This document shows positions 20,028 to 29,446 of a DNA stretch of 34,668 nt, one piece after another (the first letter of the stretch is position 1; each line of letters begins with the position of its first letter). Under the pieces are notes generated by a model. The model was given only the letters and a program-made list of their open reading frames with translations, was not told the origin of the DNA and ran no database searches. Made by a program: the position numbers and the translations under genes. Source of the stretch: Clostridiaceae bacterium (lineage in GTDB: Bacteria > Bacillota > Clostridia > DSM-8532); NCBI GenBank assembly GCA_012518025.1, contig JAAYTP010000027.1:1-34668 (forward strand), written 5' to 3'.

Positions 20028-22148
20028 ATGGAGCCGGTGAATTTCTTTACATTGCTTAAAGATGAATATGGTATAGGTCTGAATTCTCAGCAGCGTCAGG
20101 CTGCCGGTCATGTTGACGGTCCCGCCCTTGTGCTGGCCGGTCCCGGATCCGGGAAAACAACGGTTATCACTATAAGAACCTTAAGGCTGATCCTCTCGGA
20201 AGGGGTTATGCCTGAACGCATTCTCACCATGACCTTCAACAAGGCGGCACAGGTTGAAATGCAAACCCGTTTCAGAGATCTTTTTGGAAAAGAGGGCAGT
20301 AAAGCCCGATTCTCCACCTTTCACAGTTTTTGCTATGGAATTCTCCATGATTATGAAAAACGCCAGGGAAATCGATTCAGACTGATTGAAGGATCCGGGG
20401 ATCCCCATGAGAGCAAGGCTGCTATTTTGAAAAGCATTTGGCGTGATATGAATCAGAGGCAGGCCGGCGACGATGAACTGGAAACCCTGATCAATGAGAT
20501 CGGTCTGGTTAAAAACCGGATGGTGCCCGAAAAGGAGTTCGAGAGCCTTGGGCTTCAGACCCGGCGATTCACAGAACTGTTCAGGGCTTATGAGGAGTAT
20601 AAAAGAGCCCGTGCCATGATAGATTTTGATGACATGCTGGTTCATGCCTGGACCATCTTGAACAGGTGCCCGGACATCCTTTCGCGGTATCGCAAAAGGT
20701 ATGATTTTTATCAGGTGGATGAGGGCCAGGATCTGTCCAGGCTTCAGTGGGAAATCCTTAAGCTTATCATGCCGTGTGATGAGCCAAACGTCTTTGTTGT
20801 GGCCGATGATGATCAGAGTATCTATGGCTTTCGTGGTGCCGAGCCCGGGCAGATTCTGGGCATGAAGGAGCAGTATCCCGGTCTGAAGCTTTTTGTACTA
20901 GAGAATAATTACCGTTCATCCCGAAATATAGTGGAGATCAGTAGTAGTTTTATAAAGAGCAATAAAAAACGTTTTGACAAGAACCACAGCACCAAAAACG
21001 ATTATCTTGTACCGCCCTTTATTATCAATGCTTCAGATGGAGGCGGGCAATTAAGATACATAACCGGCCGTATACAAGAACTATGGGAGCGTCATGAGAA
21101 TATGAGCATTGCGGTGCTTTACCGGAACAACCTGTCTTCGGTATGCCTGGTGGATTGTTTTGAACGCATGGGTATCCCCTACAGGGTGAGACAGAGTAAG
21201 GTTCATTTCCATCAGCATTGGATGATACAGGACATAATGGCTTTTTTCCATTTTGCACTGGATCCTTATGACAGGGAGTCCTTTTTGAGGATCTGCTACA
21301 GGATGAACCGCTACATTTCAAAGGCAATGGTTCAGGAAGTGACAAGGGATGAAAACTCCACGGTTATGGACGCCATTATCGCAAGCCCCGGTCTGAACAA
21401 GTTTCAGCGAAGCAAGATGGTGGAACTGAAACACGAGTGGAAAAGGTTTTCGAAAATGTCGCCCGGAAAGGCCCTTAATTATATAGAGGATGAATTCATG
21501 TACTTTTCAGGGATCAGAACCCATTGCGAGAAAACAGGGCAATCCTTTGACCAGGTTTATACTATGTTTGGAATCCTGAAAACCCTGGCGGATGGGATTG
21601 GGAGCATACCTCTTTTTCTGGAGCATATGGAGAGGCTGGAGATGATTCTTGAATCGACTGCCATACCCTGCGGGGAGAATTATGTTACATTAACCACTCT
21701 TCATGCGGGAAAGGGTCTTGAATTCGATACAGTATTTATGGTGGATCTTGTGCAGGAGGAGATTCCCGGATCAAGGGCACTTAAACAGTTGGATAACGGC
21801 AGCGAAGAGCTGATGGAAGAGGAGAGGCGGCTTTTCTATGTGGGAATGACAAGAGCAAGGCATTATCTTTATATGATGTCCCCTCAACAAAACCATGGGA
21901 CACAGGTAGCCCGCTCCACCTTTGTAAATGAGGTGGCAGCGCTTTTGAACCAGGAATCCATGGAAAAGATTCGAGAGGGAACGGTATTATATCATAAGAA
22001 ATATGGGCGGGGGATTGTTGCTGGTATTTCTGATCCGGATACCAGGAATACCGTCATCAGAGTGGACTTCAGGGGAAAGACCAGAAGCCTGGATCTGGCC
22101 ACATGTTTGAAGTATGGTATCATAACCGTGGACACATCAGCAAAGTGA
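20028..22148 (+). CDS. UvrD/PcrA/Rep-family (SF1A) ATP-dependent DNA helicase
   Basis: LNSQQRQAAGHVDGPALVLAGPGSGKTTVITIR (Q motif and Walker A), VDEGQDLSRLQ, VADDDQSIYGFRGA, TTLHAGKGLEFDTVF, EEERRLFYVGMTRAR. Confidence 0.93.
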   Translation: MEPVNFFTLLKDEYGIGLNSQQRQAAGHVDGPALVLAGPGSGKTTVITIRTLRLILSEGVMPERILTMTFNKAAQVEMQTRFRDLFGKEGSKARFSTFHSFCYGILHDYEKRQGNRFRLIEGSGDPHESKAAILKSIWRDMNQRQAGDDELETLINEIGLVKNRMVPEKEFESLGLQTRRFTELFRAYEEYKRARAMIDFDDMLVHAWTILNRCPDILSRYRKRYDFYQVDEGQDLSRLQWEILKLIMPCDEPNVFVVADDDQSIYGFRGAEPGQILGMKEQYPGLKLFVLENNYRSSRNIVEISSSFIKSNKKRFDKNHSTKNDYLVPPFIINASDGGGQLRYITGRIQELWERHENMSIAVLYRNNLSSVCLVDCFERMGIPYRVRQSKVHFHQHWMIQDIMAFFHFALDPYDRESFLRICYRMNRYISKAMVQEVTRDENSTVMDAIIASPGLNKFQRSKMVELKHEWKRFSKMSPGKALNYIEDEFMYFSGIRTHCEKTGQSFDQVYTMFGILKTLADGIGSIPLFLEHMERLEMILESTAIPCGENYVTLTTLHAGKGLEFDTVFMVDLVQEEIPGSRALKQLDNGSEELMEEERRLFYVGMTRARHYLYMMSPQQNHGTQVARSTFVNEVAALLNQESMEKIREGTVLYHKKYGRGIVAGISDPDTRNTVIRVDFRGKTRSLDLATCLKYGIITVDTSAK

Positions 22149-22252
22149 GATATTGTAATTTTTTGTGTATTATCCCTGTCGTAAATGATGTATCATAGTG
22201 GACAGGATGGCGGCAATTAAGACAACCTTTTTTGGGTGGAAAGGTGGAAACT

Positions 22253-24730
22253 ATGAAAAAGAGATGGCTGTATCTGTTATTTGTAACAGTGGCCATGCTG
22301 GCATTGAGTATTATTTCTATGGATGGCTCACTTCAGACCGCAGGTTTTTTTAATGGGTCCTACAGTCGGGACGTCCATATCGTCATAAACGAGGTCATGG
22401 CTGTTAATCATACCGGCATTACCGATGAGGATGGGGATAGAGGGGACTGGATTGAGCTCTACAATCCGGGAGTCATGCCTGTAAACCTGTCGGGTTACGG
22501 CTTGTCTGATAAGCAGGATATGCCCCATTTATGGGTCTTTCCCGATATAACAGTATTGCCCGGCGAATACTTGCTTGTATGGGCAGACGGGAAGGACAGG
22601 GTCTCCTATGCGGGACTTCATACAAATTTCAAAGTAAGTGCCGGCGAGGTTATCACTCTATCCAATCCATCAGGAACGCTTGTTGATTCCATTCATCTTA
22701 ACAGAATCATTCCCAATATCTCATATGGCAGACTCCCTGATGGAACCGGATATTCATTCCTTGCTGAGGGTACTCCCGGCAGAAGTAATTCTGATACCAT
22801 TTTGGATCCCACCCCATATTTTGCTCAGGTTTCACCTCCCGAGTTTTCCAGGGAAAGCGGTTTCTACGGCGAGGAATTCGAACTGGCTCTCAGCTGTGCT
22901 GATCCCGACGCAGTTATTCGTTATACCCTGGACGGGTCAGAACCTACCATCGACTCTCCTCTTTATGAGGAACCAATTGTTATCAGGTCGAGGGCGGGGG
23001 AACCAAACATTTATTCTTCAAAAACCGGGATTTCCCTTGATGACAGGCCGCCTTCTAAAGAAGTGTTCAAGGGCACAGTTGTAAGAGCAAGGGTATTTGA
23101 ATCAGATTTAATAATGAGTGATACCGTAACCCACACCTATTTTGTTGAAGAGAACATGGCAGAGCGCTATAAGCTTCCCATTATCTCCCTTGTGACGAAC
23201 CCGGAGAACCTGTTTGACTACTTCACGGGCATCTTTATGAAGGGCAAGGTAATGAGCGACTGGCTAAGCGAGAACCCTGGGACAGTAGTGGATGGCGGTA
23301 CACCCGGCAACTACAACCAACGGGGTATAGAATGGGAAAGGGAAGCGACCATCACCTTCTTTGAACCTGATGGAACCGTGGGATTTACCCAGAATGTGGG
23401 AATTCGCACCTTCGGTGGATGGAGCCGATCATATCGGCATAAGCCTCTGCGTGTGGTAGCCCGCAAACGATATGACCAGTCCGGGACCATTGAATACCCT
23501 GTTTTCCCCGAACTGACCAAGAGAGGAAATCCCGAAGAACCCTTAACCTCTTTCAAACAGCTTCTGCTTAGAAGCTCGGGGAATGACTGGGAATACACCC
23601 TGTTCAGGGATGCCATGATGCAAAGCCTTGTTGCCGGATTAGGTGTGGATACTCAGAGCTACAAACCCTGTATCCTGTTTATCAACGGGGAATTCTGGGG
23701 GATTTACAATATCCGCGAAACTTTTGATGAATACTTTATCAACACTAATTACAACGTGGAATTTGATGATATAGTAATTTTAGAGGGTGTTTCCTATGAA
23801 GATGGGATGGGGCTGTATTACGGACAGGAAGGGGATGTGGAAAGCTTCCACAGCATCATCGATTTTGTAAGAACACACGATATGTCCATTCAGGAGAACT
23901 ACGAATATGTTGTTGATCAGATAGATGTGGACAACTTTATTGTTTACCATGCGGCTCAGATTTATTATGCCAACACCGACTGGCCCGGGAACAATGTAAA
24001 GGTATGGAGGAAGCGCACCGAAAAGATAGAGCCGGATGCCCCTCCGGGACACGACGGACGCTGGCGGTGGCTGCTCTTTGATACCGACTTTGGTTTTGGA
24101 TTATACGGTATACACTCCACGGTAAGCCATAGGACTCTGGAGTTTGCCACCACACCCAACGGCGAACCCTGGCCAAACCCCGACTGGTCTACCGTACTGC
24201 TTCGCTCCCTCTTGACCAATGATGAGTTTAAAGCAAAGTTTATAGCAAAATTTGTGGACCTTTTGAACAGCAGATTCCATGCCGATTATGTCACAAAGCG
24301 CATAGTGGAAATGCGTGATGTGATTGCGCCCGTCATGCAGGAGCATCTGGATCGCTGGATGATCAACAATGCGAGCATGGATGCATGGAAAGCACAGACC
24401 AATGCCCTGATTAGTTTCGGGTTGGACAGGGTGAGGTTTATAACCCGCGATCTTAGAGATTATTTCGGTCTGGAACGGTACAAGATCTCACTGGAGGCCT
24501 CAGATCCCTCAGGAGGCACGATCAAGCTGAATGATATGGATATAGACATTAAAGGCTCCAGGTGGAATGGAGTCATTATGGAGGATATTCCGGTAACCCT
24601 GGAGGCCGCTCCCGGGGCAGGATACAGATTCGCTGGCTGGGAAACCAATGTGGGCTACTTTGAAGATCCGGCTATCACCCTGGTTCCCAAAACCTATCTG
24701 GAGATTCGTGCGGTTTTCGTAAGAGAATGA
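22253..24730 (+). CDS. Secreted CotH-family protein with lamin-tail domain, chitobiase/FN3-like domain and C-terminal InlB-type repeat
   Basis: Signal peptide MKKRWLYLLFVTVAMLALSIISM; LTD-like INEVMAVN...DWIELYNPG...LSGYGLSD; AVIRYTLDGSEPT...; CotH-type FINGEFWGIYNIRETFDEYF and RWRWLLFDTDFGFGL; C-terminal GYRFAGWETNVG. Start moved from 22232 to ATG 22253 (SD GGTGG). Confidence 0.85.
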   Translation: MKKRWLYLLFVTVAMLALSIISMDGSLQTAGFFNGSYSRDVHIVINEVMAVNHTGITDEDGDRGDWIELYNPGVMPVNLSGYGLSDKQDMPHLWVFPDITVLPGEYLLVWADGKDRVSYAGLHTNFKVSAGEVITLSNPSGTLVDSIHLNRIIPNISYGRLPDGTGYSFLAEGTPGRSNSDTILDPTPYFAQVSPPEFSRESGFYGEEFELALSCADPDAVIRYTLDGSEPTIDSPLYEEPIVIRSRAGEPNIYSSKTGISLDDRPPSKEVFKGTVVRARVFESDLIMSDTVTHTYFVEENMAERYKLPIISLVTNPENLFDYFTGIFMKGKVMSDWLSENPGTVVDGGTPGNYNQRGIEWEREATITFFEPDGTVGFTQNVGIRTFGGWSRSYRHKPLRVVARKRYDQSGTIEYPVFPELTKRGNPEEPLTSFKQLLLRSSGNDWEYTLFRDAMMQSLVAGLGVDTQSYKPCILFINGEFWGIYNIRETFDEYFINTNYNVEFDDIVILEGVSYEDGMGLYYGQEGDVESFHSIIDFVRTHDMSIQENYEYVVDQIDVDNFIVYHAAQIYYANTDWPGNNVKVWRKRTEKIEPDAPPGHDGRWRWLLFDTDFGFGLYGIHSTVSHRTLEFATTPNGEPWPNPDWSTVLLRSLLTNDEFKAKFIAKFVDLLNSRFHADYVTKRIVEMRDVIAPVMQEHLDRWMINNASMDAWKAQTNALISFGLDRVRFITRDLRDYFGLERYKISLEASDPSGGTIKLNDMDIDIKGSRWNGVIMEDIPVTLEAAPGAGYRFAGWETNVGYFEDPAITLVPKTYLEIRAVFVRE

Positions 24731-24780
24731 TTACCTAGTGACACAAGGAAGGTGCGCCCCGCTATAATGACGCCTCTATA

Positions 24781-25114
24781 TGTCATTGCGAAAAGGCCTT
24801 TCATGTCTGTCATTGTGAGAAGTCCTTTTCCGTCTGTCATTGCGAGAAGCCCTTTCCCGTCTGTCATTGCGAGGAGGCAAAGCCGACGAAGCAATCTTAT
24901 AGATCGCCGCGCTCCACTTCGTTCGCTCGCGATGACATGCTCGGAGATCTTTCCTGTCTGTCATTGCGAGGAGGCAAAGCCGACGAAGCAATCTTATAGA
25001 TCGCCGCGCTCCGCTGCGCTTTGCTCGCGATGACATACTGATGTCTCGCAGACGTACGGCACGGCTACCGTATGAGGATTGCCGCACTTCGCTGGCGCTT
25101 CGTTCGCAATGACA
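24781..25114. repeat. Cluster of TGTCATTGCGAG...CTCGCGATGACA palindromic elements: three truncated 27-bp units, two full copies (76/77 bp) and one degenerate half copy
   Basis: 27-bp units at 24781, 24808 and 24835; full copies 24862-24937 and 24959-25035 with inverted termini; half copy ~25075-25114 ending TTCGTTCGCAATGACA. Confidence 0.9.
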
Positions 25115-25132
25115 ACGTAGATCCGGATCGAT

Positions 25133-26149
25133 CTATTGCAGTCTGGGGTTCAGGACCGAAAATTTGTAGATCTGATCCTGCTCCTTAAGTAGATTTGTTT
25201 CCTTCCAGACCCCGGCAAACTTGATATTCTCGCGAATCAGCAGATCCTCACCATTGGTAAGCCTTACGAAGTCGAATCTGTAGAACTGGCTGTTTCCGAC
25301 AGCATAAACCATGTATATGCTGTCATTCTTATCTATGGAGTCAATCTTATCAATAATGCCATACCAGTTTCCATAAACGATTTCCACCAAAGCTGAGGCA
25401 TCCCAGTACCAGCTATGATAGGGTGCGCAAAGAAAGTCTTCGGGGACATAATCAACCCTCTTTATCTTCCATCCCTCTCTGCCGGTATCTTCAACAGTGA
25501 TAAGACCGTAGTAATAGGCAAAGTAGCTGGGCTGCGGCTGATTTTTTGTTTCGCTTGTGATTTTTGGTCCGGTTATAACCTCTATCTCCACCATGTAATA
25601 CTGAAGGCTTTCGGGCGTGTCAGGAGGTGCCCAGGCCGGATGAAGCTTCAACAGCGTTGTATGTCCAGTTCCATTGAAGGATTCTATGAATTTCTGAAGG
25701 GGTAGTTCTTTTCTGTAATCCTCGGCTAAAAGCTTCCATGCATAGGGATAGGGAGATTTGTGAAAACCTATGGTGCCGCAGCCGCCGTGATAACCATCCA
25801 TGTTGGAGGCTTCCCGCAGCAGGCCGTAGTATGCTTTTATAAGATCTTCGGGATTTTTAAAAGTTGGCACGGTTTCATGGGTGTTCTGAAGATCAAGGAA
25901 GGAATACTTGGTGTTGAGGGCGGGCTGGCAGGAGGGTCTGTGAAAGCGCTCGGAACTTATGTCGGCTATTTCTGCAACGGCCAGGGTGCCTTCGAACTCT
26001 TCTGCATCGTGCATGAAAGGATGAACCAGGGCGCCCATAATGTATACCGTATTTGTATGATTGTAAATGACCAATAGTCCTATAACAAAAGCAAACGCCA
26101 GAGATAGTATCATGAGAGGCTTTCTATATTTCTTAAACACTTCATGCAT
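25133..26149 (-). CDS. Hypothetical protein with N-terminal membrane anchor
   Basis: 338-aa ORF; N-terminal KKYRKPLMILSLAFAFVIGLLVIY TM segment; convergent with cotH across the repeat cluster; no family recognised. Confidence 0.7.
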   Translation of the reverse strand: MHEVFKKYRKPLMILSLAFAFVIGLLVIYNHTNTVYIMGALVHPFMHDAEEFEGTLAVAEIADISSERFHRPSCQPALNTKYSFLDLQNTHETVPTFKNPEDLIKAYYGLLREASNMDGYHGGCGTIGFHKSPYPYAWKLLAEDYRKELPLQKFIESFNGTGHTTLLKLHPAWAPPDTPESLQYYMVEIEVITGPKITSETKNQPQPSYFAYYYGLITVEDTGREGWKIKRVDYVPEDFLCAPYHSWYWDASALVEIVYGNWYGIIDKIDSIDKNDSIYMVYAVGNSQFYRFDFVRLTNGEDLLIRENIKFAGVWKETNLLKEQDQIYKFSVLNPRLQ

Positions 26150-26390
26150 GGCGGCACTTCCTCATACCATATAGTGAGGCACAGAATACTCTTGCATTAC
26201 CGGCCTAATTTAATATATGTTAGAGGCAGCTGGGCATACCATGTAATTATGGGAGAAGCCCTTTAAGTCTGACCTAGGCAGGCATGGTCCGGTCCCATGA
26301 CTCATTTACTATACCAGCACAGGACTAATTATGGTAGGATATTCCTAATGTAAGTGGAAATAACATACAACAGATGGAGGCATCAATATA

Positions 26391-27896
26391 ATGAGACTAT
26401 CTGATTTGTTGGTTTACGACAGAATCATCATCCAATGCCATGACAATCCGGACGCAGACTCAATCGCTTCAGGGTTCGCTCTGCTGACCTGGTTCAGAGA
26501 AAAGAAAAAGGATGCCAGTCTAATATACAGTGGAAGGGCCAGGATTTCAAAACCCAATCTGCTTCTGATGGTGAAGGAACTGGAGATACCCATTGAACAT
26601 GCTGAATCCATCGGCGACTTTGATGGTCTTCTCATAACAGTTGATTGCCAGTATGGAGCAGGGAATGTTAAAAGGTTTGATGCCCAGAACGTTGCTATTA
26701 TAGACCACCATCAACAGGAAATATACGATATATCCCAATCAGAGATCAGAAGCTTTTTGGGAAGCTGTTCGACCCTGGTATGGGATATGCTCATGGAGGA
26801 GGGCTTTGCCGTCAATGATCATTCCGATGTTTCCACTGCACTGTGGTATGGTCTTTTCACCGATACCAACGGCTTTTCTGAACTGAATCACCCCATAGAC
26901 CGTGACATGAGGGACAGCATTGTACCCGATAAAAACCTTATACGCAAGCTGAGAAACAGCAATCTTACCCTGATGGATCTGGAAACAGCTGGTACGGCAC
27001 TTATCCGCACCTCATACAACAGGAAAAACCGGTTTGCAGTGATAAAGACAAATCCCTGTGATCCTAACCTTTTGGGGTATATCAGTGACCTTGCCCACCA
27101 GGTGGATGTTATTGATGTATGCGTTGTCTACAACGAAATAAGTAATGGTATCAAATACTCGGTGAGGAGTTCGTCCCATGAAATCATGGCCAGTGAGCTG
27201 GCGGCCTGGATAGCCAATGATATCGGTTCCGGGGGCGGTCACGCTGAAAAAGCTGGTGGTTTTATCAGCAACCTCAGGTTTGAAGAAAAACATCCTCATA
27301 TGAATGCAGATGAGTATCTGCTTTCCAGGATGAGCGAGTATTTTTCGAGTTTTGATATCATATATGCCGATAAGTATGAAATCGACCCCTCGGAGATGAA
27401 ATGCTACAAGAAACTTCCTGTGGTATGCGGGTATGTCAAAAGCTCTGACGTACTGCCTGAAGGAACCCCCATGTTGGTCAGAACCCTTCAGGGCGACTAC
27501 GACGATCTTGTTTCCGGTGATGATCTGTATCTGATGATAGGTATAAAGGGAGAAGTTAGTCCCATAACAAGGCAGATTCTTGAGAAAAATTATATTGTAT
27601 TTGAAGAACCTTTTGATCTGGAAACCGAGTATTTCCCAAGCATTCGAAACAAGATAAGTGGAGAGAGCATCAATCTCAATACCGTGGCGCGAAAATGCAT
27701 CAGCAAGGGTGAAGCCCGTATTCTTGCGAAGCCTCTTACGAGAGCTACAAAGGTGTTCACCATGTGGGACAAGGATACATATATGCTTGCAAAGCCAGGT
27801 GATTATCTTGTAGCAAGGAAAGAGGATTATCATGATATCTATATTATAGGTAAGGATATATTCAGCCAGATATATGAGGAAACCAGCCATGAATAA
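26391..27896 (+). CDS. DHH/DHHA1-family phosphoesterase with a C-terminal extension
   Basis: IIIQCHDNPDADSIASGFAL, LLITVDCQYGAGNV, VAIIDHHQQEIYD (DHH), LAAWIANDIGSGGGHAEKAGGFI (DHHA1), then about 170 extra residues. Confidence 0.85.
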   Translation: MRLSDLLVYDRIIIQCHDNPDADSIASGFALLTWFREKKKDASLIYSGRARISKPNLLLMVKELEIPIEHAESIGDFDGLLITVDCQYGAGNVKRFDAQNVAIIDHHQQEIYDISQSEIRSFLGSCSTLVWDMLMEEGFAVNDHSDVSTALWYGLFTDTNGFSELNHPIDRDMRDSIVPDKNLIRKLRNSNLTLMDLETAGTALIRTSYNRKNRFAVIKTNPCDPNLLGYISDLAHQVDVIDVCVVYNEISNGIKYSVRSSSHEIMASELAAWIANDIGSGGGHAEKAGGFISNLRFEEKHPHMNADEYLLSRMSEYFSSFDIIYADKYEIDPSEMKCYKKLPVVCGYVKSSDVLPEGTPMLVRTLQGDYDDLVSGDDLYLMIGIKGEVSPITRQILEKNYIVFEEPFDLETEYFPSIRNKISGESINLNTVARKCISKGEARILAKPLTRATKVFTMWDKDTYMLAKPGDYLVARKEDYHDIYIIGKDIFSQIYEETSHE

Positions 27897-28111
27897 GCCC
27901 TGATCTTAATGGTAAATTGGCCGAAAAAGAATTATATAAACCATTGGCGGAAAATTTTGTTTTTAGTATGGTAAAATATTACAAAATGTTATATAATAAG
28001 ACTGTTGCACGGTTCAGCGTGGCGCTTGCCAGTGATCAAAACTATTCAAACAGCTGTTAAGTCACGTTACAGGTTAAGTCTCTCTATAATATGGTAATGG
28101 AGGATAGTGTG

Positions 28112-29293
28112 ATGAAACAATACCCTGCAGAACGGGAACACGGCACGTCTATCATATTAAAAAATGGGCTTGTCAAGAATGTTAGTCAAAGCTTTACCTC
28201 CCTGACAGGCTACAGGCCGGAGATGGTTACGGGCAAGACCATAGAGGAATTACTTGTAAACGATCTAAAAGCAACCCTGGATGGACCAGAGTTGATAAAA
28301 AAGGCTGAAAACCTCCATTGTTTTATCTACAATCGTTGGATGATACCGGAAGAAGTATATATCTCATTCACGGAATATGCAGCTTCCGGCGAAACCATAG
28401 TCTCAATTCATACTTTGGATTCATCAGACGACGATAGATCCCAAAAAGAAAAATATGAAAGGCTTCTGGAGAAGGAGCGGAGTGAAAAGGAAGACCTGAA
28501 GAAAGCTCTCAAAGCAAAGGACGATTATTTTCTGTTCATCGCCCATGAACTTAAAACACCACTGGCCATCATTCATTCTGCCGTACAGGCAATAGAGTAC
28601 CTTTGTAAAGACGAGTTGAGCGATAAATGCAAGGGTTTCCTGCAGAAGATCAAACAGAATACCCACAAACAGCTGAGACTGATCAACAATGTTCTGGATA
28701 TCTCACGGCTTAATGCGGGAGGCTTAAGGATCGACAGGCGAAATCTGGATGTCGTGGGTTTGTCCAGGGAAATAACAGAATCGGTCAAACTCTATGCACA
28801 ACAAAAGAATATCAGCTTAAAATTTGATTCTACAGTGGACAGCATGATTATGGGTTTGGACGAGGATATGTTTGAGCGCATGCTCTTAAATCTCTTGTCC
28901 AATGCCATAAAGTTTACCCCGGCAGGTGGGGAGATCAATGTTTCCATTTCAAAAACCAGTTCCAGATCAAGTGATTATGCATGTATAATGGTTAAGGATC
29001 AGGGAATTGGAATACCGGAAGATAAGCAGGAGCTGGTATTTGAATGCTTTGGTCAGGCGGATTGCACACTGTCACGGCAGGTTGGTGGCACCGGAATAGG
29101 ATTATCCCTGGTAAAGAAGATCGCATCTGCTTTTGGCGGGGAGGTTTTCCTGGAAAGCAAGATCGGGGAAGGGAGCACCTTCATAATCCAGCTTCCTGTT
29201 TATCTGGTTCAGGAGTGCAGGGCATGTGAAACCTCATCTGGAAAGGATCTCACACAGACTATTGCGATGGAATTCAGCGATTATCTCTCTTAA
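28112..29293 (+). CDS. Soluble PAS-domain sensor histidine kinase
   Basis: N-terminal PAS-like region (GLVKNVSQSFTSLTGYRPEMVTGKTIEELL); H box FIAHELKTPLAIIHSAV; N box LLNLLSNAIKFTP; G boxes VKDQGIGIP and GGTGIGLSLVKKI. No evident TM. Start moved from 28091 to ATG 28112 (GGAGGA SD). Confidence 0.9.
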   Translation: MKQYPAEREHGTSIILKNGLVKNVSQSFTSLTGYRPEMVTGKTIEELLVNDLKATLDGPELIKKAENLHCFIYNRWMIPEEVYISFTEYAASGETIVSIHTLDSSDDDRSQKEKYERLLEKERSEKEDLKKALKAKDDYFLFIAHELKTPLAIIHSAVQAIEYLCKDELSDKCKGFLQKIKQNTHKQLRLINNVLDISRLNAGGLRIDRRNLDVVGLSREITESVKLYAQQKNISLKFDSTVDSMIMGLDEDMFERMLLNLLSNAIKFTPAGGEINVSISKTSSRSSDYACIMVKDQGIGIPEDKQELVFECFGQADCTLSRQVGGTGIGLSLVKKIASAFGGEVFLESKIGEGSTFIIQLPVYLVQECRACETSSGKDLTQTIAMEFSDYLS

Positions 29294-29387
29294 TATACGC
29301 TTTTTGAATTAGTATAAAGCTGGTTGTCCATGTCCCTGATTCAAGGGTGACATTTTATTCCGAAAAATCAATTCCGGAAGAATACTA

Positions 29388-29422
29388 GAAACATTTGAAT
29401 CCTAGACCTTGTCTGATATAAA
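29388..29422 (+). promoter_or_regulatory. Candidate promoter(s) of the NfeD-flotillin operon
   Basis: TTGAAT-N16-TATAAA (29395-29422); overlapping ECF-like GAAAC (29388-29392)-N16-TTGTCT. Confidence 0.35.
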
Positions 29423-29446
29423 ATAGAAGGGAAGGAGGGCGGATTA

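Noticed and set aside
24694-24894. ORF encoding MLRRLCLLAMTDGKGLLAMTDGKGLLTMTDMKG...
   Set aside because: Translation of the intergenic repeat; 27-bp units keep frame and produce an artefactual 9-aa repeat. No RBS or protein-family support. The same applies to 24752-25033 and 24776-25087.
24781-25035. CRISPR-like array of repeats
   Set aside because: Units are head-to-tail 27-bp blocks without variable spacers, followed by 76/77-bp palindromic elements; no cas genes. Fits REP/MITE-like repeats.
27012-27890. 292-aa minus-strand ORF antisense to the DHH protein
   Set aside because: Shadow ORF; no recognisable domains or RBS context.
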